Below, one piece after another: positions 17,560-26,226 of a stretch of 64,000 nucleotides of DNA. Numbering within the stretch: the first letter of the stretch is position 1; each line of letters begins with the position of its first letter. The DNA is taken from the NCBI GenBank assembly GCA_003674045.1, contig PENC01000002.1:310001-374000 (forward strand), given 5' to 3'. The notes under the pieces were generated by a model. The model made no database searches, had not been told where the DNA came from, and saw nothing but the letters and a program-made list of their open reading frames with translations. Source of the stretch: Streptomyces griseocarneus (GTDB lineage: Bacteria; Actinomycetota; Actinomycetes; Streptomycetales; Streptomycetaceae). The translations under genes and the position numbers were made by a program.

Positions 17560-18939
17560 TCAGGTGCGGGCGAGACGCTTCAGCAGCAGCACCGACGCCA
17601 CCGGCCGCGCGCCCGCCTTGGCCACGCCGTCGGCGACCTCGCGGTCCGTGGAGACCACGACGACCGGGCGCCCCGGCGGCTCGGCGCGTACGAGCTGGCG
17701 GATCAGCTCGTCGGCGGTCACGCCGGGCTTGCTGAACAGCACCCGCACGCCGCGCGGCGGCGCCAGCAGCACCGGCGCGGCCAGCTCCGCGCCGTCGAAG
17801 ACACAGGTCACCTCCGCGCCCGTCTGCGCGGCCAGCATCGCGAGCCCGCCCAGCAGCCGCAGCCGCTGCTTGTCCAGCGGCATCGTCGGATAGCCGGTCT
17901 TGGTCACGTTGTAGCCGTCGACCACCAGATGCGCCTGCGGGAGCGCGAGCAGCTGGTCCAGCAGCGCGGGGTCGGTCTCCGACAGCGCGCGGGTGGCGAT
18001 GTCCTTCGGGGTCATCCGCCCCGGCTCCACGGCGTCCACGGTGTCCGCCGGGCGCATGGAAGCGGGCGGGAGCGCGAGCTCGCGCCGCAGCCCCTGTGCC
18101 GCGTCCAGCACGGTGTCCAGCAGCAGCCGCAGCCGCATGTCCTCCGTGCTGCGGCCCTCGCGCGCCGCCCGGCGGCTCGCCTCCAGGCCCGCCTCGGCCT
18201 CCGCGAGCCGGGCCTTGAGACGGCGCGTCTCCCCCAGGGCCGCGGCCTTCTCGGCGGCACCGGCGGCCCGCGCGGCCTCCAGCTCCGTCTCCGCCTTGCG
18301 CAGCGCGGCCTCGCCGCGGCGCACATCGCTCACCGCGCTGCGCAGCCTGCGCTGCAGCGCGTCGGTCTCCTTGCGGGCGGCCTCCAGCTCGGCGCGGATG
18401 CGGTCGGCCTCCGTCCGGCCCTCGGCACGGGCCTGTGCCAGCTCCTCGCGCAGCCGCCGCAGTTCGCGCTGGGCCTCCTCGCCCGCCCGCTCCGCGCTCG
18501 CCCGCTGCGCCTCCTCGCCCGCGGCCGTGACCAGCTTGACCCAGCCGACGGGCCGCAGCACATAGGCCATGGCCGCCACGTCCTCCGGGTCCGCGGCCGC
18601 GGGCGGGGAACCGGCGTCCAGCGCCTCGGCGAGCTCGGAGCCCGTCTCCCGCAGGCGCGCGGAGATCCGCTGCCGGAAGGCGGCGTCGTTCTCCACGGCC
18701 GCCGCCATGGCGTTGCCCGCGAACTTGGCCCGACGACTCGGGGTGAAACGGGCGTACTGTCGCAGCGCGGCGGGCAGTTCGGCGACCGTCAGCCCGCCGA
18801 ACGCCTCCGCGACCAGGCCGATGACCCGCCGCCGGACGCCCTCGGGCAGGGGTCGGTCGAGCACCTCGGCGACGCCGTCGGCCCCACCGGTGTCATCCGG
18901 TTCACCGGCCGCGTCCACGCCGCCTGTGTGCTCAACCAC
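17560..18939 (-). CDS. NYN (YacP-like) domain protein with coiled coil
   Basis: 459-residue cytoplasmic protein. The N-terminal helical domain contains FTPSRRAKFAGNAMAAAVE. A long coiled coil covers about residues 155-265, and the C-terminal NYN/PIN-like nuclease domain starts at HLVVDGYNVTKTGYP and continues with TCVFDGAEL and VVVSTDREVADG, which supply the conserved acidic residues. NYN domains are metal-dependent RNases. The N-terminal module is an actinobacterial addition of unknown role. The zinc-ribbon gene upstream ends 20 bases before the GTG start at 18939, so the two form an operon. Confidence 0.85.
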   Translation of the reverse strand: MVEHTGGVDAAGEPDDTGGADGVAEVLDRPLPEGVRRRVIGLVAEAFGGLTVAELPAALRQYARFTPSRRAKFAGNAMAAAVENDAAFRQRISARLRETGSELAEALDAGSPPAAADPEDVAAMAYVLRPVGWVKLVTAAGEEAQRASAERAGEEAQRELRRLREELAQARAEGRTEADRIRAELEAARKETDALQRRLRSAVSDVRRGEAALRKAETELEAARAAGAAEKAAALGETRRLKARLAEAEAGLEASRRAAREGRSTEDMRLRLLLDTVLDAAQGLRRELALPPASMRPADTVDAVEPGRMTPKDIATRALSETDPALLDQLLALPQAHLVVDGYNVTKTGYPTMPLDKQRLRLLGGLAMLAAQTGAEVTCVFDGAELAAPVLLAPPRGVRVLFSKPGVTADELIRQLVRAEPPGRPVVVVSTDREVADGVAKAGARPVASVLLLKRLART

Positions 18940-18958
18940 CGCTCACCGCTCCCGTTCT

Positions 18959-19198
18959 TCACGCACTCGCGCCCGGCCTGTCCACCAGCTCGATCTGGTC
19001 GACCGCGTTGCACCATCGGCAACGTACGGACTCGATCGTCTCACTGAGCACGTCCCGCTCCTCCACCCGAGCCTCTCCGGCCAGGTCGAGGTGCACGAAC
19101 TCCACGGCCCTGCTCGTCCGCGTGACGTCGAACCGGGTGAGGTTGCCGCACAGCGTGCAGCGCCAGCGGGTCCCTGCGGTCGGCCGGGGAACGCCCAT
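18959..19198 (-). CDS. Small zinc-ribbon protein
   Basis: 79-residue protein with two CxxC knuckles (CTLCGN near residue 14 and CRWCNA near residue 60), enough to bind one zinc. No DNA-binding domain can be named. It shares an operon with the NYN-domain protein, with a 20-base gap. It may be a partner in RNA handling, but that is inference. The start is ATG at 19198 with GAAGGA about ten bases upstream. Confidence 0.78.
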   Translation of the reverse strand: MGVPRPTAGTRWRCTLCGNLTRFDVTRTSRAVEFVHLDLAGEARVEERDVLSETIESVRCRWCNAVDQIELVDRPGASA

Positions 19199-19363
19199 GG
19201 TGTCGTCCGTCCTTCGTCACGGTCCTCGTAGCGGTCCGGTGCTCCCCGTAACCCTACGGCCTGATGGTCATGCGGCGCGGAGCACAGCCGCGCACTCGGC
19301 CCGGAAGACCGGCCCGGCGAGGCGCTCTGTGCCGTTTGCTGCCGTTACGCCATGATCTGGGCC

Positions 19364-20092
19364 ATGCCCGTCACGGCAGCACACCGGAGCGCCCCGCACC
19401 GCCGGACCGTTCCGCTGGTCACCTACACACTGATCGGCGTCTGCTGCGCCGTCTTCCTCCTCGGTCCCGCAGGGCTCGGCGTCCCGCACGGCACCGACGG
19501 CGACCTGCTGCTCGCGCAGAACGCCTACTTCGAACGCTGGGGTGTGGTGCCCGAGGAGCTGTGGCACGGCTCGCCGGAGCGGCTCGTCACCCCGCTCACC
19601 GCTCTCTTCGTGCACGGCAACTGGCTGCATCTGCTGGGGAACATGCTCTTCCTCCACGTCTTCGGCGCCATGGCCGAGGAGCGGATGGGCCGGGCCTCGT
19701 TCGCACTGTTCTACCTCGCCGCCGGGATGCTGGCCCTGCTCGGCTACGCGGCCGCGCACGCCGACTCCGGACGGACGCTGGTCGGAGCGTCCGGGGCGAT
19801 CTCCGGGGTGCTCGGGGCCTTCCTCTGTCTCTTCCCCAGGGCCCGGGTGACCAGTCTCTTCCCGTTCCTCTTCTTCCTGCCGCTGCGTTTCCCCGCCTGG
19901 GCCGTGCTGCTCTTCTGGTTCGCCCTCCAGTGGCTGGCCGCCCACGGCGCCGGGGACCGGCCCGGGGTGGCCTACCTGGCCCATGTGGTGGGCTTCACCC
20001 TCGGCTTCCTGTACGCGTGGGCGCGGTACAGGTGTGCGGCTAAAGTGAAAGACACGGCCGCGTCCGGCGACGGGCCGCGACCTCCCCGATAG
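19364..20092 (+). CDS. Rhomboid family intramembrane serine protease
   Basis: Six-segment membrane protease of 242 residues. The catalytic dyad is Ser143 in GASGAISG and His207 in YLAHVVGF. The oxyanion-region motif HGNWLHLLGN is at residues 84-93. It cleaves transmembrane helices; its substrate is unknown. The start is uncertain between ATG 19352 and ATG 19364, neither with a clear ribosome site. The following AsnC-domain gene has its ribosome site overlapping this stop codon, so the two are coupled. Confidence 0.88.
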   Translation: MPVTAAHRSAPHRRTVPLVTYTLIGVCCAVFLLGPAGLGVPHGTDGDLLLAQNAYFERWGVVPEELWHGSPERLVTPLTALFVHGNWLHLLGNMLFLHVFGAMAEERMGRASFALFYLAAGMLALLGYAAAHADSGRTLVGASGAISGVLGAFLCLFPRARVTSLFPFLFFLPLRFPAWAVLLFWFALQWLAAHGAGDRPGVAYLAHVVGFTLGFLYAWARYRCAAKVKDTAASGDGPRPPR

Positions 20093-20103
20093 GAGCCCCC
20101 ACC

Positions 20104-20385
20104 GTGATCACTTCCATCGTCCTCATCAAGACCGACGGCGCCCGGATTCCCGAGATCGCGGAGGAGATCGCGGCGATGGAGGGCGTCAGCGAGGTCTACT
20201 CGGTGACGGGGGCGCAGGACCTGATCGCGATGGTGCGGGTGGCGCGCCACGACGATCTGGCCGACGTCATCCCCGGGCGCATCAGCAAGGTGCCGGGGGT
20301 GACGTTCACGGAGACGCACATCGCGTTCCGCACGTACTCGCAACACGACCTGGAAGCGGCGTTCGCGATCGGCCTGGAGGCGTAG
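20104..20385 (+). CDS. Stand-alone AsnC/Lrp ligand-binding (RAM) domain protein
   Basis: 93-residue protein that is only the effector-binding and oligomerisation half of an Lrp/AsnC regulator. It opens with the strand ITSIVLIKTDG, has the VSEVYSVTGAQDLIAMV core and ends with the strand FTETHIAFRTYS. There is no helix-turn-helix, so it cannot bind DNA as Lrp does. Such proteins bind amino acids or partner with other proteins. The GTG at 20104 has TAGGAG just upstream, overlapping the rhomboid stop. Confidence 0.85.
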   Translation: MITSIVLIKTDGARIPEIAEEIAAMEGVSEVYSVTGAQDLIAMVRVARHDDLADVIPGRISKVPGVTFTETHIAFRTYSQHDLEAAFAIGLEA

Positions 20386-20390
20386 CCCTC

Positions 20391-20606
20391 ACCGGGGGCT
20401 ACGCCCCCGGACCCCGTTGTGGTGCGGACCGTGGTCCGGTTGTGCCCACCCGTTCCGCCCCTAGCGGAACGCATGCCCACAACCGGGAAGGTGACGGGAT
20501 CCGGGGCGAAGCCCCGGCCCTAAGGGGCGCGGGGAACTGCGCGACCAGCCCCCACGCACCCGCAGCCGCGCACACAGCGCAAACCGCACCCCCGTGGGCG
20601 CACCCG
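20391..20606 (+). repeat. Intergenic structured repeat, copy 4 (long compound form)
   Basis: It has the same two-module order as copy 3: a GGGGGCTACGCCCCC hairpin, GTGCCCACCCGTTCCGCC, then the GGATCCGGGGCGAAGCCCCGG module and the GGGGCGCGGGGAACTGCGCG core. It fills a convergent gap. Confidence 0.88.
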
Positions 20607-21881
20607 TCACAAGACCAGTTCCCCCACCGCCCGCACAAAACGCTCCACGTGCTCATCGGGTGTCCCCACCCCGAAGCTCACGCGGACCGCGTTCAAGGAC
20701 TCCCCGTCAGGGGAATCGCCCACCAGCCGCCGTACCAGCGGGTGGGCGCAGAACAGGCCGTCGCGCACGCCGATGCCGTACCGCGCCGAGAGCGCCGCGG
20801 CGAAGTGGGAGCTGTTCCAGCCGTCGACGACGAAGGACAGGACGCCCACCCGCGCGGCGTCGTCGCCGAAGAGGGACAGGACACGGACGCCGGGCACCGC
20901 GGCGAGGCCCTCGCGGACGGCCGCGACCAGCCGCCGCTCGTGTTCGGCGACGCGGTCGAAGCCCACCTCGCGCAGCGCCCTGCAGGCCGAGGCGATGGCG
21001 TAGGCGCCGATGACGTTGGGCGAGCCCGCCTCGTGCCGGGCGGGGCCGTCGTGCCACTCGACCGTCACTCCCCCGTCGGCACCGCGCGTCACCGAGCGGC
21101 TGGCGCCGCCGCCCGCGAGGTACGGCTCGGCGTCCCGCAGCCAGTCCGCCCGCCCCGCCAGCACGCCGGCGCCGAACGGCGCGTACAGCTTGTGCCCGGA
21201 GAAGGCGATCCAGTCGCAGTCCCACGCGGCGACGTCGACCGGGCAGTGCGGTACGAGCTGTGCAGCGTCGAGAACGATGCGGGCGCCGTGCGCGTGGGCG
21301 GCGGCGGTCAACTCCCGCACGGGCCACAGCTCTCCGGTCACATTGGACGCCCCCGTCACGCACACCAGCGCCGGGCCGTAGGGCTCGCGGTCGGCCAGGG
21401 CGCGCTCCAGGATCTCCACGGCCTGCCGGGGCGAGCACGGCGCGTCGAGGTGGGTGACCGAGAGGTCCGCGCGCCGCTCCCAGGGCAGCAGCGCCGCGTG
21501 GTGCTCGGACTCGAAGACGAACACCCGCGTCCCCCGCGGGAGTACGGCCGCGAGCAGGTTGAGCGAGTCGGTGGTCGAGCGGGTGAAGACCACCTCGTCA
21601 CCGGGGCGGCAGCCGAGGAACTCCGCGACCTCCGCCCGGCTGTTCTCGAAGAGCTCGGTCGACAACCGGGAGAGGTGGCCCGCGCCGCGGTGCACGCTGC
21701 CGTAGTAGGGGGCGTACGCCGCCACGTCGTCCCACACCCGCTGGAGCGCGGGCGCGCTGGCCGCGTAGTCGAGCGCCGCGTACGTCACCTCGCCCCCGGT
21801 CGCGAGCGGGACCCGGACGTCGTTCCCGAGGACGGGCAGCAGTGCGGTGGCGGAATCGGCGACAACAGAGCATGCGGACAT
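20607..21881 (-). CDS. Cysteine-desulfurase-like class V PLP enzyme under SAM-IV riboswitch
   Basis: 424-residue PLP enzyme of the SufS/CsdA/kynureninase group. Lys231 in FSGHKLYAP is the Schiff-base lysine, Asp205 in VLDAAQ contacts the pyridine N, and HH128 sits where SufS has its catalytic His. Cys378 in RDGLFCAHP aligns with the SufS persulfide cysteine. This fits a desulfurase or a related C-S lyase. It is monocistronic and carries a SAM-sensing leader, so it probably works in methionine/cysteine supply rather than in general Fe-S assembly; that is inference. The ATG at 21881 has GGGAG about eight bases upstream. Confidence 0.8.
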   Translation of the reverse strand: MSACSVVADSATALLPVLGNDVRVPLATGGEVTYAALDYAASAPALQRVWDDVAAYAPYYGSVHRGAGHLSRLSTELFENSRAEVAEFLGCRPGDEVVFTRSTTDSLNLLAAVLPRGTRVFVFESEHHAALLPWERRADLSVTHLDAPCSPRQAVEILERALADREPYGPALVCVTGASNVTGELWPVRELTAAAHAHGARIVLDAAQLVPHCPVDVAAWDCDWIAFSGHKLYAPFGAGVLAGRADWLRDAEPYLAGGGASRSVTRGADGGVTVEWHDGPARHEAGSPNVIGAYAIASACRALREVGFDRVAEHERRLVAAVREGLAAVPGVRVLSLFGDDAARVGVLSFVVDGWNSSHFAAALSARYGIGVRDGLFCAHPLVRRLVGDSPDGESLNAVRVSFGVGTPDEHVERFVRAVGELVL

Positions 21882-22017
21882 GGCGAATTCTCCCGGGTAC
21901 AGACAGAAAGAGGCTGTGTACGCGCACCCGCGGGAAACCCCTGCGGTGTGCGGAAAAGGGCGGCTCGGCACGCGGGCGGTACACCGCGTGGAGCGTTGCC
22001 TGAGAAATACGGGAAAA

Positions 22018-22031
22018 GGGCCGTCAGGCCC
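22018..22031 (-). terminator. Short attenuator-like hairpin after the leader ORF
   Basis: Read on the minus strand, AGGGCC-TGAC-GGCCCT is followed by a run of four T. The first stem bases are part of the leader ORF stop codon, so a ribosome there would cover the stem. Confidence 0.55.
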
Positions 22032-22051
22032 TAGCGCATTCGCTGCGTCAT
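22031..22051 (-). CDS. Leader peptide MTQRMR
   Basis: A six-codon frame (ATG ACG CAG CGA ATG CGC TAG) is preceded by a strong GAGGGAG at 22060-22066. It lies between the SAM-IV aptamer and the attenuator-like hairpin. Two of six residues are Met. Translation is inferred from the ribosome site only. Confidence 0.5.
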   Translation of the reverse strand: MTQRMR

Positions 22052-22089
22052 GATGGTTCTCCCTCAATGACCAGGATCCCTGGCGAGGG

Positions 22090-22212
22090 ATCCGCGCTTG
22101 CCGCGGGCTTTGTCGCCTGCGACCCGGTCATCACCCGGGGCACCCCGCCACGGAAGGAGGGTTGCCGGACAGCGGGCCGGGGCCGTTTCGCTGTCACTCG
22201 TGACCTGGCAGG
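22090..22212 (-). ncRNA. SAM-IV riboswitch
   Basis: Minus-strand order: GGTCACGAGTGACAGCG, CGGCCCCGGCCCGCTG, the invariant CCGGCAACCCTCC, then GGCGGGGTGCCCCGGGTGA ending in TGACC, which closes on the initial GGTCA. The order and spacing are those of the actinobacterial SAM-IV class. A pseudoknot-like 3' part follows to about 22090, then a perfect 8-bp GGATCCCT hairpin at 22074-22093. It senses S-adenosylmethionine and should lower downstream expression when SAM is plentiful. Confidence 0.85.
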
Positions 22213-22242
22213 GAGTATGGCACAACTGATCGCGGGGCGGAA

Positions 22243-22267
22243 AGGGCGTCCGCATCACGGACGCCCT
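22243..22267 (-). terminator. Terminator of trpD
   Basis: The 10-bp stem AGGGCGTCCG / CGGACGCCCT with a five-base loop lies 26 bases past the trpD stop. On the minus strand it ends in TTT. Confidence 0.8.
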
Positions 22268-22292
22268 CCCTCCACCACCGGGCCTGCGGCGC

Positions 22293-23357
22293 CTACTTGT
22301 TGCTCGCGGTCACCCAGCGCTCCAGGGCCCGCTTCGCCGCGCCGGAGTCGACGGACTCCGCGGCCCGGGCGATGCCCGCCGCGATCTGCTCGGTGAGCGG
22401 CGCGTCCGTCGGGTCCAGCGCGACCAGGGCCGCCGCCGCGTTCAGCAGGACCGCGTCCCGTACGGGCCCGGTCTCGCCCGCCAGCAGGCGGCGGGCGACG
22501 TCCGCGTTGTAGGCGGCGTCGGCGCCCTTGAGGGCCTCGACCCGGACCAGCGGGATGCCCACGTCCCGCGGGTCGAAGGGCTCCTCGCGGACCTGTCCGT
22601 CCCGCACCACCCACACGCGCGAGGTGGCGGTGGTGGTCAGCTCGTCCAGCCCGTCGTCACCGCGGAAGACCAGCGCGGAGGAGCCCCGCTCGGCGAGCAC
22701 CCCGGCGAGGATGGGGGCCATCCGGGCGTCGGCGACACCCGTGGCCTGGGCGCGCACCTTGGCGGGGTTGGTCAGCGGGCCGAGCACATTGAAGGTCGTA
22801 CGGATGCCCAGCTCGCGGCGCGCGGCCGCGACGTAGCGCAGCGAGGGGTGGAACTTCACGGCGAAGCAGAAGGTGATGCCCGCCTCCTCCGCGACCTCGA
22901 CGACCCGGCGCGGGGTGAGGTCCAGATTGACGCCCAGTTTCTCCAGGACGTCCGAGGCGCCGCTGGCGGACGAGGCCGCGCGGTTGCCGTGCTTGACGAC
23001 CTTGACGCCGGTGCCCGCCACCACGACGGAGGCCATCGTGGAGATGTTGACGGTCTTGGCGCCGTCGCCGCCGGTGCCCACGATGTCCACGCTCGGGCCG
23101 GGCACCTCGATGAGGTTGGCGTGCGCGTACATGGCCCGGACGAGGCCGGAGATCTCGGCGACCGTCTCGCCCTTGGCGCGCAGGGCCACCGCGAAACCCG
23201 CGATCTGGGCGTCGGTGGCCTCGCCGCGCATGATGCGGTCCATGGCCCAGGCGGTCTCGTCCGCGCCGAGGTCCGTGCCGTCGAGCAGGGCGTTCAGCAG
23301 GCCGGGCCAGGAGGGGGCCACCGCGCTGTCGCCGCCTGCCGGGGTCACAACGTTCAT
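22293..23357 (-). CDS. trpD: Anthranilate phosphoribosyltransferase TrpD
   Basis: Second step of tryptophan synthesis: joins anthranilate to phosphoribosyl pyrophosphate. The protein has 354 residues. The PRPP loop [17 protein letters not shown], the KHGNRAASS anthranilate-site motif and the paired-acid [11 protein letters not shown]g site are all present. It stands alone, downstream of the qcr operon terminator, with its own terminator, so it is not part of a trp operon here. The ATG at 23357 has AGGAG nearby upstream. I see no Trp-rich leader peptide. Confidence 0.96.
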   Translation of the reverse strand: MNVVTPAGGDSAVAPSWPGLLNALLDGTDLGADETAWAMDRIMRGEATDAQIAGFAVALRAKGETVAEISGLVRAMYAHANLIEVPGPSVDIVGTGGDGAKTVNISTMASVVVAGTGVKVVKHGNRAASSASGASDVLEKLGVNLDLTPRRVVEVAEEAGITFCFAVKFHPSLRYVAAARRELGIRTTFNVLGPLTNPAKVRAQATGVADARMAPILAGVLAERGSSALVFRGDDGLDELTTTATSRVWVVRDGQVREEPFDPRDVGIPLVRVEALKGADAAYNADVARRLLAGETGPVRDAVLLNAAAALVALDPTDAPLTEQIAAGIARAAESVDSGAAKRALERWVTASNK

Positions 23358-23437
23358 GGTCCACGCTCCTGGTGGTCGGTCTCGGGTCCGCGGCCGTCCG
23401 CGGGCTCACGGCCCAGCCTATCCAGGCCCGGAAACGT

Positions 23438-23474
23438 CGAAGAGCCCCGTCCACGCGCTGGACGGGGCTCTTCG
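23438..23474 (-). terminator. Terminator of the qcr operon
   Basis: Perfect 16-bp stem CGAAGAGCCCCGTCCA / TGGACGGGGCTCTTCG with a five-base loop, placed 48 bases after the qcrB stop. Confidence 0.88.
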
Positions 23475-23521
23475 TGTGGCGATCAGCGATCACTCACCGG
23501 CGGTTCGCCGGCCGGATCGGA

Positions 23522-25171
23522 TCAGTGGTGGCCGTGGCCGCTGGTGATCTCGTGGAACTCCTCCGCGGTCGCCTTGGGAACCTGGGTCCCCTCGCCGTAG
23601 AAGCCCTTCGAGAGCTTCACCCGGAGCTTCTGCGAGCCGGTCACCTTGCGCTCGACGCCGTTCTCGTCGACCTCGGGGACGAGCTCGAGCGGCTTCGGCT
23701 GCTCGTGCGAGGTGAGCGTGTGCAGCTGCTCCTGCGAGAGCGGCTCGTGGACCTCGACGAACTCACCGTGCGGCAGGCGCTTGATGATGCCCGACTCACG
23801 GCCGTGCAGCACCTTGTCCTTGTCACGGCGCTGGAGGCCCATGCAGATGCGACGCGTGGTGATGAACACCAGGACCGGGACGACGAAGAAGCCGACGCGG
23901 ACGAACCAGGTGATGGCGTTGATCGACAGGTGGAAGTGGGTGGCCCACAGGTCGTTGCCACCACCGACCAGCAGCACGAAGTACCAGCTGATCCACGCGG
24001 CGCCGAACGCGGTGCGCGTCGGGGCGTTGCGCGGGCGGTCCAGCAGGTGGTGCTCCCGCTTGTCACCGGTCACCCAGGACTCGATGAACGGGTAGACGGC
24101 GATGGCCGCCAGCACCGTCGGGAAGATGATCAGCGGGATGACCACGCCCAGGACGAACGTGTGGCCCCAGACGTTGATCTCCCAGCCCGGCATGACACGG
24201 ATCAGACCCTCGGAGAAGCCCATGTACCAGTCGGGCTGGGCACCGGTGGACACTTGGTCCGGACGGTACGGGCCGATGGCCCAGATCGGGTTGATCGTGG
24301 CGATCGCCGAGATGGCCGCGATGGCACCGAAGACCAGGAAGAAGAAGCCACCGGCCTTGGCCATGTAGACCGGCATCAGCGGCATGCCGACGACGTTCTT
24401 CTCGGTCCGGCCGGGGCCGGGGTACTGCGTGTGCTTGTGGTACACGACGAGGATCATGTGCGCGACCACGAGACCGAGCATGATGCCCGGCAGCAGCAGC
24501 ACATGGATCGAGAAGAAGCGCGGCACGAAGTCCGAGCCGGGGAACTCGCCGCCGAAGAGGAACATCGAGACGTACGTGCCGATGATCGGCACGGACAGGA
24601 TCGCGCCCTCCATGAAGCGGACACCGGTGCCCGACAGCAGGTCGTCCGGCAGCGAGTAACCGGTGAAGCCGGTGAACATGCCGAGGACGAACAGCAGGAA
24701 GCCGAACAGCCAGTTGACCTCACGCGGCTTGCGGAAGGCGCCCGTGAAGAAGACGCGCATCATGTGCAGGAACATCGCCGCGAGGAAGATCAGCGCCGCC
24801 CAGTGGTGGATCTGCCGGACCAGCAGACCGCCGCGGACGTCGAAGCTGATGTTCACGGTGGAGGCGAAGGCCTCCGACATCCGCATGCCCTGCATGGGGA
24901 CGTACGGACCGTGGTAAACGGTCTCCGCCATGCTGGGGTGGAAGAACAGCGTCAGATACACACCCGTGAGGATGATGATCAGGAAGCTGTAGAGGCAGAC
25001 CTCGCCCAGCATGAAGGACCAGTGGTCCGGGAAGATCTTGCGCATGTTGGCCTTGGCCAGGCTGTAGATGCCCAGCCGGCCGTCGGCCCAGTCGGCGACC
25101 CGCTCACCGGCGGGCGCCTTGCGCCGCCCCGGCGCGTCCGCGCCGGGGGTGTTCGTCGTTGCAGTACTCAT
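23522..25171 (-). CDS. qcrB: Cytochrome bc1 complex cytochrome b subunit QcrB
   Basis: 549-residue membrane core of menaquinol:cytochrome c reductase, with eight or more hydrophobic helices and the two haem-b ligand pairs (RQIHHWAA with FSIHVLLLP, and FLHMMR with VVAHMIL). The quinol-oxidation motif is PDWY, the actinobacterial form of PEWY. A hydrophilic tail of about 110 residues ends in HGHH. Its ATG at 25171 overlaps the qcrA stop by four bases (ATGA). It works with QcrA and QcrC and, in actinobacteria, forms a supercomplex with the aa3 oxidase encoded nearby. Confidence 0.97.
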   Translation of the reverse strand: MSTATTNTPGADAPGRRKAPAGERVADWADGRLGIYSLAKANMRKIFPDHWSFMLGEVCLYSFLIIILTGVYLTLFFHPSMAETVYHGPYVPMQGMRMSEAFASTVNISFDVRGGLLVRQIHHWAALIFLAAMFLHMMRVFFTGAFRKPREVNWLFGFLLFVLGMFTGFTGYSLPDDLLSGTGVRFMEGAILSVPIIGTYVSMFLFGGEFPGSDFVPRFFSIHVLLLPGIMLGLVVAHMILVVYHKHTQYPGPGRTEKNVVGMPLMPVYMAKAGGFFFLVFGAIAAISAIATINPIWAIGPYRPDQVSTGAQPDWYMGFSEGLIRVMPGWEINVWGHTFVLGVVIPLIIFPTVLAAIAVYPFIESWVTGDKREHHLLDRPRNAPTRTAFGAAWISWYFVLLVGGGNDLWATHFHLSINAITWFVRVGFFVVPVLVFITTRRICMGLQRRDKDKVLHGRESGIIKRLPHGEFVEVHEPLSQEQLHTLTSHEQPKPLELVPEVDENGVERKVTGSQKLRVKLSKGFYGEGTQVPKATAEEFHEITSGHGHH

Positions 25172-26226
25172 CCGCGCTCCCAGAAGGCAGGACCGACGGG
25201 CTCGGCGAAGTCGCCCATCGCCTCGAGGTAGCCCTTGTCATTGACCTTGATCCGCAGCTGCGGCAGAGCGTGACCGGCGGGGCCGAAGATCACGCGACCG
25301 CCGTCGGACAGGTCGAAGGTGGACTGGTGGCACGGGCACAGCACGTGGTGCGTCTGCTGCTCGTAGAGGCTGATCGGGCAGCCGACGTGGGTGCAGATCT
25401 TGGAGTAGGCCAGGATGCCGTCGGTACCCCAGTCCAGGGTCTTCTTGTCCTTGATGTTCGCCGGCTGGATCCGGACGATCATCAGGGCGGCCTTGGCGAT
25501 CTCCTGCTGGAAGTCGTGGTCCTCCTCCTTCATGCCCTCGGGCATGGCGAAGGTGAGGGACCCGACCTGGACGTCCTCGGGACGCAGCGGCTGCAGCGTG
25601 TTCTGGTTGATCAGCATCTTGCCCTCGGACCAGGCGGTCTTGCGGAGCTTGGTGCCCGGCAGCGGACCGAGGTCGCGGAGCAGCACCACACCGGAGAGCG
25701 GCACCAGGGCCAGCGCGCCGAACATGGTGTTGCGGATCAGCTTGCGGCGGCCGAACGCCGACTCCTCCGCACCCTGCTTGAAGTCGGCCAGAACCTTGGC
25801 CTTGACCTCGGGCGCGGCCTCGATCGGATGACGCTCGTCGGCGACCTCCACGTCCGACATCAGGGTGCGGGCCCAGTGGACGGCACCCGCGCCGATGCAG
25901 AACAGCGCCACACCGAGGGTCAGGCCCAGCGCGAAGTTCAGCGCGCTGACGTGACCGATCGGGAAGACGTAGACGATCTTGTCGACCGGGATCGACACAT
26001 ACGAGGCGATGAAGCCGACGGTGGCGACCATCGACACGAGGAACAGCAGGGCCACCATGCGCTCGGACCGCGAGGCGGCCCGCTCGTCGATGTCCTGCTT
26101 GCGGTGCTCGTGCGGCGGCAGGCCCGGGTCGGCGAACGGGTCGCCGGCCGGCTTGGTCACGTCGCTGCTGTGCGTGTCGCCCTGCACGTGCGGCAGGTTC
26201 TCTTCTGGAATGTCTTGGCTACTCAT
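25168..26226 (-). CDS. qcrA: Cytochrome bc1 complex Rieske iron-sulfur subunit QcrA
   Basis: 352-residue Rieske protein with three transmembrane segments (actinobacterial type): two near residues 57-120 and one around 168-190 that anchors the head. The 2Fe-2S ligands are in CTHVGC and CPCHQS. The twin-Arg-like GRRKLIRNTMFG before the third segment fits Tat-assisted export of the head domain. It takes electrons from quinol at QcrB and passes them to QcrC. The ATG at 26226 overlaps the qcrC stop by four bases. Confidence 0.97.
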   Translation of the reverse strand: MSSQDIPEENLPHVQGDTHSSDVTKPAGDPFADPGLPPHEHRKQDIDERAASRSERMVALLFLVSMVATVGFIASYVSIPVDKIVYVFPIGHVSALNFALGLTLGVALFCIGAGAVHWARTLMSDVEVADERHPIEAAPEVKAKVLADFKQGAEESAFGRRKLIRNTMFGALALVPLSGVVLLRDLGPLPGTKLRKTAWSEGKMLINQNTLQPLRPEDVQVGSLTFAMPEGMKEEDHDFQQEIAKAALMIVRIQPANIKDKKTLDWGTDGILAYSKICTHVGCPISLYEQQTHHVLCPCHQSTFDLSDGGRVIFGPAGHALPQLRIKVNDKGYLEAMGDFAEPVGPAFWERG

